Of a DNA stretch of 64,000 nucleotides, positions 44,635 to 53,655 are shown in pieces; position 1 is the first letter of the stretch, and each line of letters starts with the position of its first letter. The DNA lies in the NCBI RefSeq assembly GCF_900102615.1, contig NZ_FMYV01000005.1, positions 160,416 through 224,415 of the forward strand, read 5' to 3'. The notes under the pieces are model-generated. The model did no database searches. It saw nothing but the letters and a program-made list of their open reading frames with translations, and was not told the origin of the DNA. The translations under genes were made by a program, and so were the position numbers. The stretch is from Geotoga petraea. GTDB taxonomy: Bacteria; Thermotogota; Thermotogae; Petrotogales; Petrotogaceae.

Positions 44635-45030
44635 TTATAATCCTAACCCCATTCCTTCAAATCCACCTAAATATTTCTCTGAGATTTTCTCACTCTCTTC
44701 ATCTTTGTAATTTTTAGCTTTTTCAAGAGCTTCGTTTGTTGCTGCTATAATCATATCTTTAATAATATCCATACCTTCATCTTCTAACTCATCAGAAATT
44801 TGAATATCTTTTACTCTCAAGTCACCTGTTACAATAACTTTCACTACTCCACCTCCGGAAGTAGCTTCTATTTCTTTATTTACAAGTCCAGCTTCCATTT
44901 CTTCCATTTCTTTTTCCATAGATTGTTGTGCTTGTTGTGCCTGTTGCAATAGTTTGTTCATATTACCTGATTTCTTGGGTGCACTCTTTTTAAAAGATCT
45001 TCCACCCATACTCTTTATTTTTTTTGCCAT
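44635..45030 (-). CDS. YbaB/EbfC nucleoid-associated protein with basic N-terminal extension
   Basis: The C-terminal about 105 residues are a YbaB dimer fold (MNKLLQQAQQAQQSMEKEMEEM, VIVTGDLRVKDIQI, AATNEALEKAKNYK). The first 23 residues are an extra basic, Ser/Gly-rich tail (KKIKSMGGRSFKKSAPKK). The good AGGAGG before the first ATG supports this longer form over initiation at Met24. YbaB binds DNA non-specifically and is often next to dnaX/recR, but here it stands alone. Confidence 0.88.
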   Translation of the reverse strand: MAKKIKSMGGRSFKKSAPKKSGNMNKLLQQAQQAQQSMEKEMEEMEAGLVNKEIEATSGGGVVKVIVTGDLRVKDIQISDELEDEGMDIIKDMIIAATNEALEKAKNYKDEESEKISEKYLGGFEGMGLGL

Positions 45031-45214
45031 TAAAGTTCCTCCTTTCTTTTCGTTAATATTATATCATTTTTTTAATTATTCCCAAATATTTATAATTAAA
45101 ATTAAATATAACAAATAATTACATATATATGATATTAGGTCTAATTTATTAAAAAATGAGAAATTTTATCATATTGAAAATATATAGTATAATTAAATTG
45201 AGAGGAGGGATTGT

Positions 45215-46060
45215 ATGTATTCTTACAGGTCACTGAAAGATGTTTCCCCGGTAGAAGTAATAAGATTGGTTAACGACGTATTTAAAGATTATATCGTTCC
45301 GATAGATTGGAATTTAAAATCCTTTGAAAAAGACGTAAAAGAATATTCCATTTCATTAAACGATTCTTTTATTTGCTATGATGATGGAACTCCAATCGGA
45401 TTTTCAATTGTGTCTCATAGGGGAGAACTTGGTAGAATTGATTCAATAGGGGTTTTACCAAAATACAGAGGTGAAGGAATTGCTTCTGAAATAATTTACA
45501 GGACTATAGAAACTTTAAAGTGGAAAGGTATCAAAAAAATAATTTTAGAGGTAGAACAAAATGAGAAAAGAGCAATAAATTTTTATAAAAAACACGGGTT
45601 TAAAGAAAAAAGAAAACTCATATCTTTAAATTTGAAAACTGATTCTAAAGAAAAATATGATTACAAATACGTTGAAGAAGATAATATATGGCTTAAAGAA
45701 AATGCCTTTAAAGCAAAAACAAATCTTGATAGAAAACCTAACTGGCAAAGGCATCCTCAAACTTTAGAAAAAAGTGAAGATAGATATAGGATAGAAAAAG
45801 TTGTTGAATGGGGGTATACTATTGGATATGTTGTGTGGGGTGAAAATGTTGACAATGCATACATAGTGGATGCCTCTCCAATAGACGATAAAACTCCTTT
45901 TAAAGAATTTATCTCAGATGTTGTAAAAAGAGTTACCGAAAAATATGATTCTGTTTCTGTTGTAGCAGTACCAGAAGATGACTTATTATATAAAGCTCTT
46001 TTAGATAACGGATTCAAAGAGTTTTTAATTCAAGTAGAAATGGAAGAGAAAATTCATTAA
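45215..46060 (+). CDS. GNAT-family N-acetyltransferase with two domains
   Basis: The N-terminal domain (1 to about 145) is a full GNAT fold with the acetyl-CoA loop V-L-P-K-Y-R-G-E-G-I-A. The second half (about 160-281) shows a related but motif-poor GNAT-like fold (DNAYIVDASPIDDKTPFKEF, VSVVAVPEDDLLYKALLDN). Substrate unknown. Its 3' end meets the radical SAM gene at a shared terminator. Ribosome site GAGAGGAGGG. Confidence 0.82.
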   Translation: MYSYRSLKDVSPVEVIRLVNDVFKDYIVPIDWNLKSFEKDVKEYSISLNDSFICYDDGTPIGFSIVSHRGELGRIDSIGVLPKYRGEGIASEIIYRTIETLKWKGIKKIILEVEQNEKRAINFYKKHGFKEKRKLISLNLKTDSKEKYDYKYVEEDNIWLKENAFKAKTNLDRKPNWQRHPQTLEKSEDRYRIEKVVEWGYTIGYVVWGENVDNAYIVDASPIDDKTPFKEFISDVVKRVTEKYDSVSVVAVPEDDLLYKALLDNGFKEFLIQVEMEEKIH

Positions 46061-46092
46061 AAATTCAGGGATTTTATCCCTGAATTTTTTTT
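46061..46092. terminator. Bidirectional terminator between the GNAT and radical SAM genes
   Basis: AAATTCAGGGAT and ATCCCTGAATTT form a 12-bp stem with 3-nt loop, followed by T-run. The radical SAM stop codon falls in the loop. Confidence 0.86.
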
Positions 46093-47702
46093 AGGTTTTC
46101 TTTTTGTTCAGAAGTTAAAAAATCAAAACTTCTATTGAATATAATCTTATCTGCAGTTTTTTTTGAAATACCCTTAATCATTGAAAGTTCTTTTCGATCT
46201 AAATTGTTAAGATTTATAGGGTGTTTTAAAATCGTTAAAGATCTTGAACCGTGGTCAACCACAACACCATCGTATTTTGTGTATAATTCTTGTTCTTTTG
46301 GATAGCCACAAATTACAGAATAAGTACCCAATTGTCTTGAATAAGACATATAATTTTCATTTTTTTCTACTATAAGATTTTTCATTTTAGTCCCAAGAGG
46401 AAATACTTTTTCAAGCATTTTATGATCGTAATATTTCATAAACTCTTTGAATTTTTTAAACTCTTTTTTGTTGACTTTGTGCTTTTCATCAGTAAGAGAT
46501 AGATAAGTTTTAGGAAAAACCATTACCTGTCTTACATTTATCCTTCTCAACATGAGATCATCATCATATATTTCTTCCAACACCCTTTTATTAACTTCAT
46601 ACGTTCTTTTGCTTTCTCCAATAAGTCCAAATAAAAGGTTTATACCAGGTAAAAGCTTTGGTATCCCATTCTCATCTCTTTTACCCCCTATTTCGTTTAC
46701 CAATTCAATAGCCTTGATAAAACTCTCTTTGCTTCCAGAAATTTTGTTTTTTTTCAAAACATTTTCATCAAAACTCTCAATTCCAAAAGATAAAATATCT
46801 CCAGACGTATTATATTTTGAAATAGTTTCTATGATTTTTTGAGATTCTGAATAATTATCTATTATAAAATTTGGATTAGCATTATCTGTGTGAATTAAAT
46901 CAAATTTATCATGAATCTCTTTATATAAATCTTCAAAAATTTGAGTATTTATTTTATCGTCGTTAAAACTAATTCCATAGGCAAGAAAATTTGAGCTTCT
47001 ACCAAACCTAATATTTTTAACATCATTTTTTGATAAACTATTTAATTCTTCTATTACATCTTTTAATTCTCTTTCTTTATACAATCCATAAATAACTGGT
47101 TCTGTGCAAAAACTACAAAAACCCTCTTTTCTGTCGCACCCTCTTGAAAGCTCAATTTCTGCTATAACATCTGGGAACCTTGGATGTTGACGAACGATAT
47201 GAGCTCCTAACGGAGCTATTTTATTTATTACATCATAACTTTCTCTCTCTTTTATATCCCATTCATCATTAATTGGATATTTTAATAAAAAATTTTCAAC
47301 GGCTCCTTCAACTATATAGTCAAAATTGTCCTTTAAAAGATCCTTTAATATAGAGGCGCTTTTACCTCCAGTCAATGTGTAACCTTTTGTTATAGGCCCT
47401 CCTAAAACCCTAAGTGGAGAGCTATTTAATTTGAATATTTTATTTATTTCATCAATGTTTATTGGCTTTCCACTTAGATAGTGGCCAGGAACTGTTGTGC
47501 CCGCTATAATTATTATATATTCATAATGATCAAGTGATTGCCATAAATCATCTTTTCTAATTTGATCTATTGTAAAATATTTAACTTCTATATCATTATA
47601 CATTAATGCTCCTGCAGCGTATCTAACTTGAGGAGAGATATATGGTGGAACACCTAAAGCAGCAGGTTCATCTAAATATCCATCTATAATTGCAGCTTTC
47701 AA
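46074..47702 (-). CDS. Radical SAM protein with unusual CX6CX2C cluster motif and C-terminal HhH
   Basis: A 542-residue protein. The first 150 residues look like a B12-binding-like Rossmann domain (AAIIDGYLDEPAALGVPPY, YEYIIIIAGTTVPG). The radical SAM core carries ELSRGCDRKEGFCSFCTEP, that is C-x6-C-x2-C instead of C-x3-C-x2-C. The C-terminus (LSMIKGISKKTADKIIFN) is a helix-hairpin-helix, a nucleic-acid-binding fold. Related proteins occur in archaea and anaerobes, of unknown function. RNA modification is a guess from the HhH. It lies downstream of the PBP2 gene. Confidence 0.8.
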   Translation of the reverse strand: MKAAIIDGYLDEPAALGVPPYISPQVRYAAGALMYNDIEVKYFTIDQIRKDDLWQSLDHYEYIIIIAGTTVPGHYLSGKPINIDEINKIFKLNSSPLRVLGGPITKGYTLTGGKSASILKDLLKDNFDYIVEGAVENFLLKYPINDEWDIKERESYDVINKIAPLGAHIVRQHPRFPDVIAEIELSRGCDRKEGFCSFCTEPVIYGLYKERELKDVIEELNSLSKNDVKNIRFGRSSNFLAYGISFNDDKINTQIFEDLYKEIHDKFDLIHTDNANPNFIIDNYSESQKIIETISKYNTSGDILSFGIESFDENVLKKNKISGSKESFIKAIELVNEIGGKRDENGIPKLLPGINLLFGLIGESKRTYEVNKRVLEEIYDDDLMLRRINVRQVMVFPKTYLSLTDEKHKVNKKEFKKFKEFMKYYDHKMLEKVFPLGTKMKNLIVEKNENYMSYSRQLGTYSVICGYPKEQELYTKYDGVVVDHGSRSLTILKHPINLNNLDRKELSMIKGISKKTADKIIFNRSFDFLTSEQKENLKKIQG

Positions 47703-47776
47703 AATAAAACCTCCAGTAAAGGGAAAGATGAAGTATTCAAATTTTGGTGGATTTGGCGAAATAGTTAACTTTGAAA

Positions 47777-47863
47777 TTAAATTTGGTTTTGAAAACTTAA
47801 TAAAATAAGTAAAGAAAGAATTGCTGCTACCAAAACGGGCAAAAAACTATCATCTACTTTCAA
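47777..47863 (-). CDS. Possible 28-residue membrane peptide after PBP2 (uncertain)
   Basis: From a TTG at 47863, inside the end of the PBP2 gene, a short frame encodes two acidic residues followed by about 19 hydrophobic ones (FLPVLVAAILSLLILLSF) and QNQI. That is a typical single membrane helix. The ribosome site is weak and T-rich DNA yields hydrophobic frames by chance, so this is only a candidate. It would be co-transcribed with the mre operon. Confidence 0.2.
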   Translation of the reverse strand: MKVDDSFLPVLVAAILSLLILLSFQNQI

Positions 47864-49550
47864 CCATAACCATATCTAAAAATTCCCTTGCAATTGGTAC
47901 AGCTACTGATGAACCAAATCCTCCATTTTCAACAAAAACAACTATAGAATAATTTTTTTCTGGTTCTTGCGTAAATCCAGCAAACCAAGCATGAGACCTT
48001 TTACCCCCTGAAACCTGTGCAGTACCTGTTTTACCAGCTATTTTATAATCAGCATCCTTAAAATATTCGTATGCAGTACCTCCATTCTGGGAATCACCTG
48101 GATAGGAAGTTACTTCATTCAAGCCTTGTAAAATATACGATAAGTATTCTTCGTCAAGTTCATAGCTGGTGCTTAACTTTTTATCATATTCATTTATTAC
48201 TTCATCAAAAGAATTTTTTGTTTTGTCATAAACATGAAAATTGTAATATTGCCCATGTTCAGCCAAAATATTATAATATCTAAGTATTTGAATAGGTGTC
48301 ATTTGAATATAGCTTTGTCCTATAAAAGCCTGTACAGTTTCACCAGGATACCAGGGTTCACCAAATCTTTCTCTCTTCCATTCTTCGCTTGGAAAAACTC
48401 CTGTGATTTCGCCGGGTAGGTCAACCCCTGTTTTTTCTGTTAAAGAATATTTTTCTGCTTGTTGATAAAGAAAATCTATACCAATCTTTTCTCCAAGAGA
48501 ATAGTAATATGAGTTTGCAGAAACTCTCAGTGATTTTACAAGATCAACGACTCCATGACCAATTAAGTTCCAATCATCAAAGGTTGCTATCCTATTTCCT
48601 GAAGAGTTATAAAGATTGTATCTCCCAGTTGTATTAATCGTAGCTTCTGGTGAAATCCCATATTCCAAAGCAGAATAAGCTATAAATGGTTTTAGAACAG
48701 ATCCTGGAGCAAATGAAGCAGATATGCTTCTGTTTAAAAGAGGAGATTTTGCATCATTCAATATCCTTCTAAACTCTATATTAGAAAGTCCTCTTGAAAA
48801 ATCATTGGGATTTGGTGCGGGGTAAGAAACCATGGCCAATATAGAACCATTTGATGGTTCTGAAATTATAACTGAACCAACGTGGTTATGTTCTTCCATA
48901 TAATCATATATTTTTTTCTGAAGCTCTATATCCAAAGTTAAATATATATCATTTCCTTTTATAGAAGGGACTTGTTCTATGGTACTTTCTATATAACCTG
49001 ATGGAGAAATGGTTACTATTTTATAACCTTCTTTTCCTTTTAATAACTCGTTAAATTCTCTTTCAATACCCGTTCTGGGTACTCCTTCATTATCAACATA
49101 ACCCAATATATGATAAAGCGAATCATGAGAATATTTTCTTATATAATTTTCATAAACAACAATATTGTCCATTGAGTCGACCTTTTTTGCAGTTGTACTG
49201 GAAATTTTTAAGTCAGCTTCTTTGTTAAAATTCAAATCATCTAACAAATTATTAATGTCGACATTTGAATATTTTAAAATTCCTTTTAATTTCTCTTCTT
49301 CATTTGAATCAAGATTTTCACTCGTTAAATTGAGCTTGTATCTCTTTTCATTCCATGCCAACAAGTTACCGTTTTTATCGTAAATATCTCCCCTTCTTCC
49401 GGGGATTTTATAAACTCTTGTACTCATATCAAGAACATTTAGTCTATAGTCTTGCCAGTTTATTACTTGTAAATAAAAAGCCCTTCCTATTAAAATACTA
49501 AAAGCTGAAATCATAAAAATAAATAAAAATAAAACTCTATTATCTCTCAT
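47850..49550 (-). CDS. mrdA: Penicillin-binding protein 2, transpeptidase of the elongasome
   Basis: Class B PBP of 566 residues. One N-terminal membrane anchor (FLFIFMISAFSILIGRAFYLQ), the PBP dimerisation domain, then the transpeptidase with S-x-x-K in GSVLKPF near residue 280, the S-x-N in SANSYYY, and K-T-G-T in AGKTGTAQ near 505. It overlaps mreD by 11 nt, and with mreBCD completes the rod-shape operon. It probably crosslinks the side-wall peptidoglycan together with RodA, which is not in the window. Confidence 0.95.
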   Translation of the reverse strand: MRDNRVLFLFIFMISAFSILIGRAFYLQVINWQDYRLNVLDMSTRVYKIPGRRGDIYDKNGNLLAWNEKRYKLNLTSENLDSNEEEKLKGILKYSNVDINNLLDDLNFNKEADLKISSTTAKKVDSMDNIVVYENYIRKYSHDSLYHILGYVDNEGVPRTGIEREFNELLKGKEGYKIVTISPSGYIESTIEQVPSIKGNDIYLTLDIELQKKIYDYMEEHNHVGSVIISEPSNGSILAMVSYPAPNPNDFSRGLSNIEFRRILNDAKSPLLNRSISASFAPGSVLKPFIAYSALEYGISPEATINTTGRYNLYNSSGNRIATFDDWNLIGHGVVDLVKSLRVSANSYYYSLGEKIGIDFLYQQAEKYSLTEKTGVDLPGEITGVFPSEEWKRERFGEPWYPGETVQAFIGQSYIQMTPIQILRYYNILAEHGQYYNFHVYDKTKNSFDEVINEYDKKLSTSYELDEEYLSYILQGLNEVTSYPGDSQNGGTAYEYFKDADYKIAGKTGTAQVSGGKRSHAWFAGFTQEPEKNYSIVVFVENGGFGSSVAVPIAREFLDMVMVESR

Positions 49551-49944
49551 TAAAAATCAACCTCATATTTAAAAAATAAAGAGTTAAAACGAGTATATTA
49601 GTAATAATAAAGCTAAAGTATGAGTATGTAATGTAGCTTAAAAAAATAGAATATGGAAGAGAATATAAAATCACCCCATAAAAGTTGTTTGGTAGATTAT
49701 GGAAAACTTTCCTGAAAATAACATAAGTTACATAAAATAAAATAGCGGTAAATCCCAAATCATATCTTGTTGAAAAAAATATCAAAACATATACCATCGT
49801 GAATATAAGGTCATGATCCTCTTCGTTAAAAAATTTTAAATATATGGAATAAATTGGGAACAAAAACAGAATTTGACTTCCAACCCAACTATCCCATGAT
49901 GCGATAATCAAGGTTATTATTATCATAGAAATCATCAAAACCAT
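49540..49944 (-). CDS. mreD: MreD-like membrane protein
   Basis: Small polytopic protein of 134 residues with four to five hydrophobic segments. Sequence conservation of MreD is low. The call rests on hydropathy and its position between mreC and mrdA. The start ATG follows GGAGGTTGA, which contains the mreC stop region. Confidence 0.82.
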   Translation of the reverse strand: MVLMISMIIITLIIASWDSWVGSQILFLFPIYSIYLKFFNEEDHDLIFTMVYVLIFFSTRYDLGFTAILFYVTYVIFRKVFHNLPNNFYGVILYSLPYSIFLSYITYSYFSFIITNILVLTLYFLNMRLIFNER

Positions 49945-50595
49945 TTAATCAACCTCCATTATAAAGACTGTACTTGAGTCAATTTTAGAAGGCTCAAAAA
50001 TAAATTTATCTCCTATTTTCGAAGTGATTTTACCTTCTAAAGTAATAGGAATTTCTTTTAAATAAAAAGGGGTTTCAATTTTAACTTCTTTGTTTTTAAC
50101 TTCTATATTTTCAGGCAACTCTAAATACAAGTATCCATTTTTTTCCTCAACCAATATATCGTTGTTATCCATTAATGCGAAAAAATGATTTTCACTCCAT
50201 CCCAATTTCTTAACCAATACAATATCGCTTAAAACAGATTCAACAAATCCAACTAAATGTTTTTTGGAATCAATAACTATAGAATTTTCATCTACCTTAT
50301 TTACCGTTTTTACCCTCAAATACTTTCCATTTTCAAACAAAATAACACCTGGTTTAGTATTAACATCAACCAGAATTGAATTTTTCTTTTCTATCTCGTA
50401 ATTTAATAATTCTTTTTCTATTTCTTGAAATTTTTCCATATTTATTTTAGAAGTTTCTATATATTCATGAACTTCTGAAAAGACTATTTCAAATGGAAAA
50501 ACAACCCATTGAAAATATCTCTCAATGGGTTTATATATGTTTGCTATAATAATTATAAAGACTAAAATATTTAAGTAAAATAAACTCTTTTTCAT
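49945..50595 (-). CDS. mreC: Rod shape-determining protein MreC
   Basis: A short MreC of 216 residues: one N-terminal membrane helix, coiled coil (YIETSKINMEKFQEIEKELLNYE), and a beta-rich extracytoplasmic domain (VIDSKKHLVGFVESVLSDIVLVKKL). It is shorter than the common 270-300 residues, mainly in the C-terminal beta domain. It is 2 nt after mreB. Confidence 0.88.
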   Translation of the reverse strand: MKKSLFYLNILVFIIIIANIYKPIERYFQWVVFPFEIVFSEVHEYIETSKINMEKFQEIEKELLNYEIEKKNSILVDVNTKPGVILFENGKYLRVKTVNKVDENSIVIDSKKHLVGFVESVLSDIVLVKKLGWSENHFFALMDNNDILVEEKNGYLYLELPENIEVKNKEVKIETPFYLKEIPITLEGKITSKIGDKFIFEPSKIDSSTVFIMEVD

Positions 50596-50597
50596 AT

Positions 50598-51605
50598 TTA
50601 TCTATTTTTTTCTAAATTTTCAAGGATATCTATCTTATCGATAACCATGCCCGCTCCTCTTGCAACACATGTAAGAGGCTCTTCTGCTATTACCACTCTT
50701 ATAAGAGTTTCTTTCTCTATTAACTCTTTCATTCCTTTGAGCATAGCGCCCCCACCAGCTAAGCAGATTCCTTTGTTAACTATATCCGATAAAAGTTCAG
50801 GTGGAGTTGCTTCTACTGCAATTTTAATGTTTTCAACAATTTTCATAACGGGCTTTTCGATAGCTTCTCTAATATCTTCACCGTTTAATTCTATGTTTTT
50901 TGGTAAGCCCGTTAAAACATCCAATCCTATTATATCCATTTTAAGCTCATCATAATCTTTTGATGCAAAAACATTACCAATTTCCATTTTTATTCTTTCG
51001 GCTGTTTTTTCTCCAATTAAAATATTGTGTTTGTCTTTAATATATTCCATAATACTTTCATCTATTTCATCACCAGCTATCCTTATAGATTTTGATAAAA
51101 CTATATTTCCAAGAGAAATTACAGCTATTTCTGTTGTACCTCCACCAATATCAACGATCATATTCCCTGAAGCTTCTTCAACATCAAGACCAGCTCCAAT
51201 AGCAGTACCCATAGCCTCTTCGATTAAAAACGCCCTATGTGCTCCTGCATCTAAAGCAGCTTCTTTTAATGCACTTCTTTCTACTTCTGTTGCATCGGTG
51301 GGAATTCCCACAACAACAGTCGGCTTGAGAAAGTTTAATTTTCCAATTGAAGAGGTTATAAAATGCTTCATCATAACAAGGGCAACATCATAATCTGCAA
51401 TTACCCCATCTTTTAGAGGCCTAATAGCTATAATATTGCTTGGTGTTTTCCCTATCATCTTTTTCGCTTCTATTCCTACGTGTAATATTTTTCCGTTATT
51501 TTGATCTATAGCAATAACAGAAGGCTCATTTATAATAATACCTTTTCCTTTTAAATAAACTAATGTATTAGCTGTCCCCAAATCAATACCCAAATAAGTT
51601 CTCAT
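50598..51605 (-). CDS. mreB: Rod shape-determining actin-like protein MreB
   Basis: Cytoskeletal ATPase of 335 residues: phosphate-1 GIDLGTANTLVY, VVGIPTDATEVERSALKEAA, phosphate-2 DIGGGTTEIAVISLG, and CLAGGGAMLKGM. The real start is ATG 51605 after AGGAGG; an in-frame ATG 14 codons upstream has no ribosome site and would add a non-conserved tail. First gene of mreBCD-mrdA. Confidence 0.97.
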   Translation of the reverse strand: MRTYLGIDLGTANTLVYLKGKGIIINEPSVIAIDQNNGKILHVGIEAKKMIGKTPSNIIAIRPLKDGVIADYDVALVMMKHFITSSIGKLNFLKPTVVVGIPTDATEVERSALKEAALDAGAHRAFLIEEAMGTAIGAGLDVEEASGNMIVDIGGGTTEIAVISLGNIVLSKSIRIAGDEIDESIMEYIKDKHNILIGEKTAERIKMEIGNVFASKDYDELKMDIIGLDVLTGLPKNIELNGEDIREAIEKPVMKIVENIKIAVEATPPELLSDIVNKGICLAGGGAMLKGMKELIEKETLIRVVIAEEPLTCVARGAGMVIDKIDILENLEKNR

Positions 51606-51651
51606 TTTTGTCCTCCTTTTGGATCCAATAAAAACAATAAATTTCATTAAT

Positions 51652-51657
51652 AGTATA
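51652..51657 (-). promoter_or_regulatory. -10 element of mreB
   Basis: TATACT on the minus strand preceded by TG three bases before. The -35 (TTTTCA at 17 nt) is weak. Confidence 0.4.
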
Positions 51658-51709
51658 TCACATGTAGTAAAATTTGAAAATTTAGAAACACAATTTTAAA
51701 ATCTATCTA

Positions 51710-51738
51710 TTGACAATAAAAAATAAAAAGTATATAAT
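51710..51738 (+). promoter_or_regulatory. Consensus promoter of the XRE-speD-speE operon
   Basis: TTGACA, exactly 17 nt, TATAAT. One of the best sigma-70-like matches in the window. Confidence 0.85.
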
Positions 51739-51739
51739 T

Positions 51740-51756
51740 TTAAACGATATGTTTAA
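51740..51756 (+). promoter_or_regulatory. Probable autoregulatory operator of the XRE/cupin regulator
   Basis: TTAAAC - GATAT - GTTTAA, a perfect 6-bp inverted repeat with 5-bp centre. It starts two bases after the -10 of the spe promoter, covering the transcription start. It fits a dimeric helix-turn-helix repressor such as the adjacent gene's product. Confidence 0.65.
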
Positions 51757-51810
51757 TATATAATACATTTTTTTATTTTTCCCTTTTGTAATCCGCATTG
51801 GAGGTAACTA

Positions 51811-52347
51811 ATGAATATAGGTCAAAAATTAAAAAGTTTAAGAATCCTGAATAATATGACTCAAGAAGAATTGGCTATAAGGTCTGATCTAACAAGAGGC
51901 TATATTTCTCAATTGGAGAGAAATTTAAGCTCTCCAACCATAGAAAATCTTGAATTAATCTTAAGAGCTTTAGGAACAGACCTTGTTGGATTTTTTTCAA
52001 GCTTAAACGAACAGGAAAAAGTGGTTTACAAAAAAAATGAAAGAATTCCAATTTACGATAGTCCTAAAGGAGTTAAAGAACAACTTTTGATGACAGCAAC
52101 AGAACCAAAAAAAATAGAGCCCTCAATATTAACTATAAAACCTGGTGCTTCTACCGATATTGAACAATCTCATGAGGGTTTTGAATTTGGTTACATTATA
52201 AAAGGTCATATTGAACTGTATTTAGATGATTCAAAATACAAAGCTAATGAAGGGGAATGCTTCTTCTTTAAATCAAATAAAAAACATTATATAAAAAATA
52301 ATCAAAAAAACAACACATCAGAAATAATCTGGATCGAAATATACTAA
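51811..52347 (+). CDS. XRE-family regulator with cupin sensor domain (PuuR-like)
   Basis: N-terminal helix-turn-helix (about 7-60, MTQEELAIRSDLTRGYISQLERN) and C-terminal cupin (about 105-175, EQSHEGFEFGYIIKGHIELYL, ANEGECFFFKSNKKHYIKN). 178 residues, as in the PuuR/SinR-cupin group that senses small metabolites. Its place directly ahead of speD-speE suggests control by polyamine or SAM-related compounds. That link is inference. Ribosome site TGGAGGT. Confidence 0.9.
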   Translation: MNIGQKLKSLRILNNMTQEELAIRSDLTRGYISQLERNLSSPTIENLELILRALGTDLVGFFSSLNEQEKVVYKKNERIPIYDSPKGVKEQLLMTATEPKKIEPSILTIKPGASTDIEQSHEGFEFGYIIKGHIELYLDDSKYKANEGECFFFKSNKKHYIKNNQKNNTSEIIWIEIY

Positions 52348-52366
52348 TAAGTCAGGAGGCAAAAAA

Positions 52367-52768
52367 ATGAATAAATCATTAGGAAGACATTTAATAGCAG
52401 AATTTTATAATTGTGATAAAGAAATTTTAGACATTGTAGAAGATGTTGAATACCACATGAAAAAAGCCGCCATCACTACAGGAGCAACAATAGTAACTTC
52501 CACTTTTCATAGATTTTTACCTCATGGGGTTAGTGGTGCTGTTATCGTTTCAGAATCTCATTTAGCCATTCATACATGGCCTGAATACGGCTATGCATCA
52601 ATAGATTTATTTACATGTGGTGATGAAGTGGATCCCTGGTTGGCATTTGATTACCTTAAAAATGCTTTTAAATCAATTAGAACTGAGGTTAAAGAGCACA
52701 AAAGAGGCATATATAAAGATATAGGCATTCCAGAAAATTCTTCACATAAAACAGAGGTGGTAAAATGA
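52367..52768 (+). CDS. speD: S-adenosylmethionine decarboxylase proenzyme (SpeD)
   Basis: Short prokaryotic proenzyme of 133 residues that cleaves itself to create a pyruvoyl group. The cleavage site is expected between Glu63 and Ser64 in VSESHLAIHTWPEYG, with His69 and Cys84 as processing/catalytic residues. Makes decarboxylated SAM for spermidine synthesis. Ribosome site AGGAGG. Overlaps speE by 4 nt. Confidence 0.96.
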   Translation: MNKSLGRHLIAEFYNCDKEILDIVEDVEYHMKKAAITTGATIVTSTFHRFLPHGVSGAVIVSESHLAIHTWPEYGYASIDLFTCGDEVDPWLAFDYLKNAFKSIRTEVKEHKRGIYKDIGIPENSSHKTEVVK

Positions 52769-53628
52769 AGTTAAAACCAGGAGAACATATTTGGTTTAAT
52801 GAATACAATCCTGGAAACACTTCTGGTGTATTCTATAAAATAAATAAATTTTTACATTCAGAACAAACCAAGTATCAAAGAATAGATGTTTTTGAAACTC
52901 CTGAATTCGGTAGGGTATTTACTTTGGATGGTCTTACCATGACAAGAGAAGTGGATGAGTTTATATACCATGAAATGATAACCCACATTCCAATGTTTAT
53001 TTCAAAAAATCCAAAAAAAGTCTTAATCATAGGTGGTGGAGATGGAGGTACAGCTAGGGAAGTTTTAAAACATGACTCTGTAGAAGAAGTTATAATGTGT
53101 GAAATAGATGAAAGAGTCATGGAAGTAGCAAGAGAGTATCTACCTACAACTTCGAAAGAATTTGATAACCCTAAATTAAAATTAATAGCTGAGGATGGAG
53201 CCAAGTTTATAAAACAATATAAAAAGTACTTTGATGTCATAATAATAGATTCTACTGATCCAACCGAAGGTGAGGGTGGAATACTATTCACAGAAGAATT
53301 TTATCAATCATGTTATGATGCATTGAATGATGAAGGAGTTTTTTCTGCAGAAACAGAAGATCCTTTCATTCACAAAGATTGGATGAAACTTTCTTATAAT
53401 AGAATTAGTAATGTTTTTAAAAACACTAAATTATATATGGGGTTTGTCCCGCAATATCCCCCCGGAACATGGTCTTGGACTTTCGCTTCAAAAGGTTTAG
53501 ATCCTATTAAAGATTTCGACCCTTTAAAAGTAAAAAATTTTAATAAAGAACTAAAATATTACAATGCAGAAATCCATGTTGGATGTTTTTCATTACCTAC
53601 CTTTGTAAAAGATATCATAAATAAATAA
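52765..53628 (+). CDS. speE: Spermidine synthase (SpeE)
   Basis: Aminopropyltransferase of 287 residues: VLIIGGGDGGTAREVLKH (SAM/dcSAM site), EIDERVMEVAREYLP, and the catalytic DVIIIDSTDPTEGEG. Uses decarboxylated SAM from the upstream SpeD. Coupled by ATGA overlap. In thermophiles such enzymes may also make longer or branched polyamines. Confidence 0.95.
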   Translation: MKLKPGEHIWFNEYNPGNTSGVFYKINKFLHSEQTKYQRIDVFETPEFGRVFTLDGLTMTREVDEFIYHEMITHIPMFISKNPKKVLIIGGGDGGTAREVLKHDSVEEVIMCEIDERVMEVAREYLPTTSKEFDNPKLKLIAEDGAKFIKQYKKYFDVIIIDSTDPTEGEGGILFTEEFYQSCYDALNDEGVFSAETEDPFIHKDWMKLSYNRISNVFKNTKLYMGFVPQYPPGTWSWTFASKGLDPIKDFDPLKVKNFNKELKYYNAEIHVGCFSLPTFVKDIINK

Positions 53629-53655
53629 ATGGAGCTTTAAGCTCCATTTATTTTA
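53627..53655. terminator. Bidirectional terminator between speE and the GH1 gene
   Basis: AAATGGAGC, TTTAA, GCTCCATTT, then ATTTT. Includes the speE stop. Confidence 0.82.

Noticed and set aside
47728..47808. 26-codon plus-strand ORF (MKYSNFGGFGE...)
   Set aside because: It is antisense within the minus-strand operon, has only a weak ribosome site and no recognisable feature.
51606..51647. Longer MreB starting at 51647
   Set aside because: No ribosome site there and the extra residues are not part of the family; AGGAGG precedes ATG 51605.
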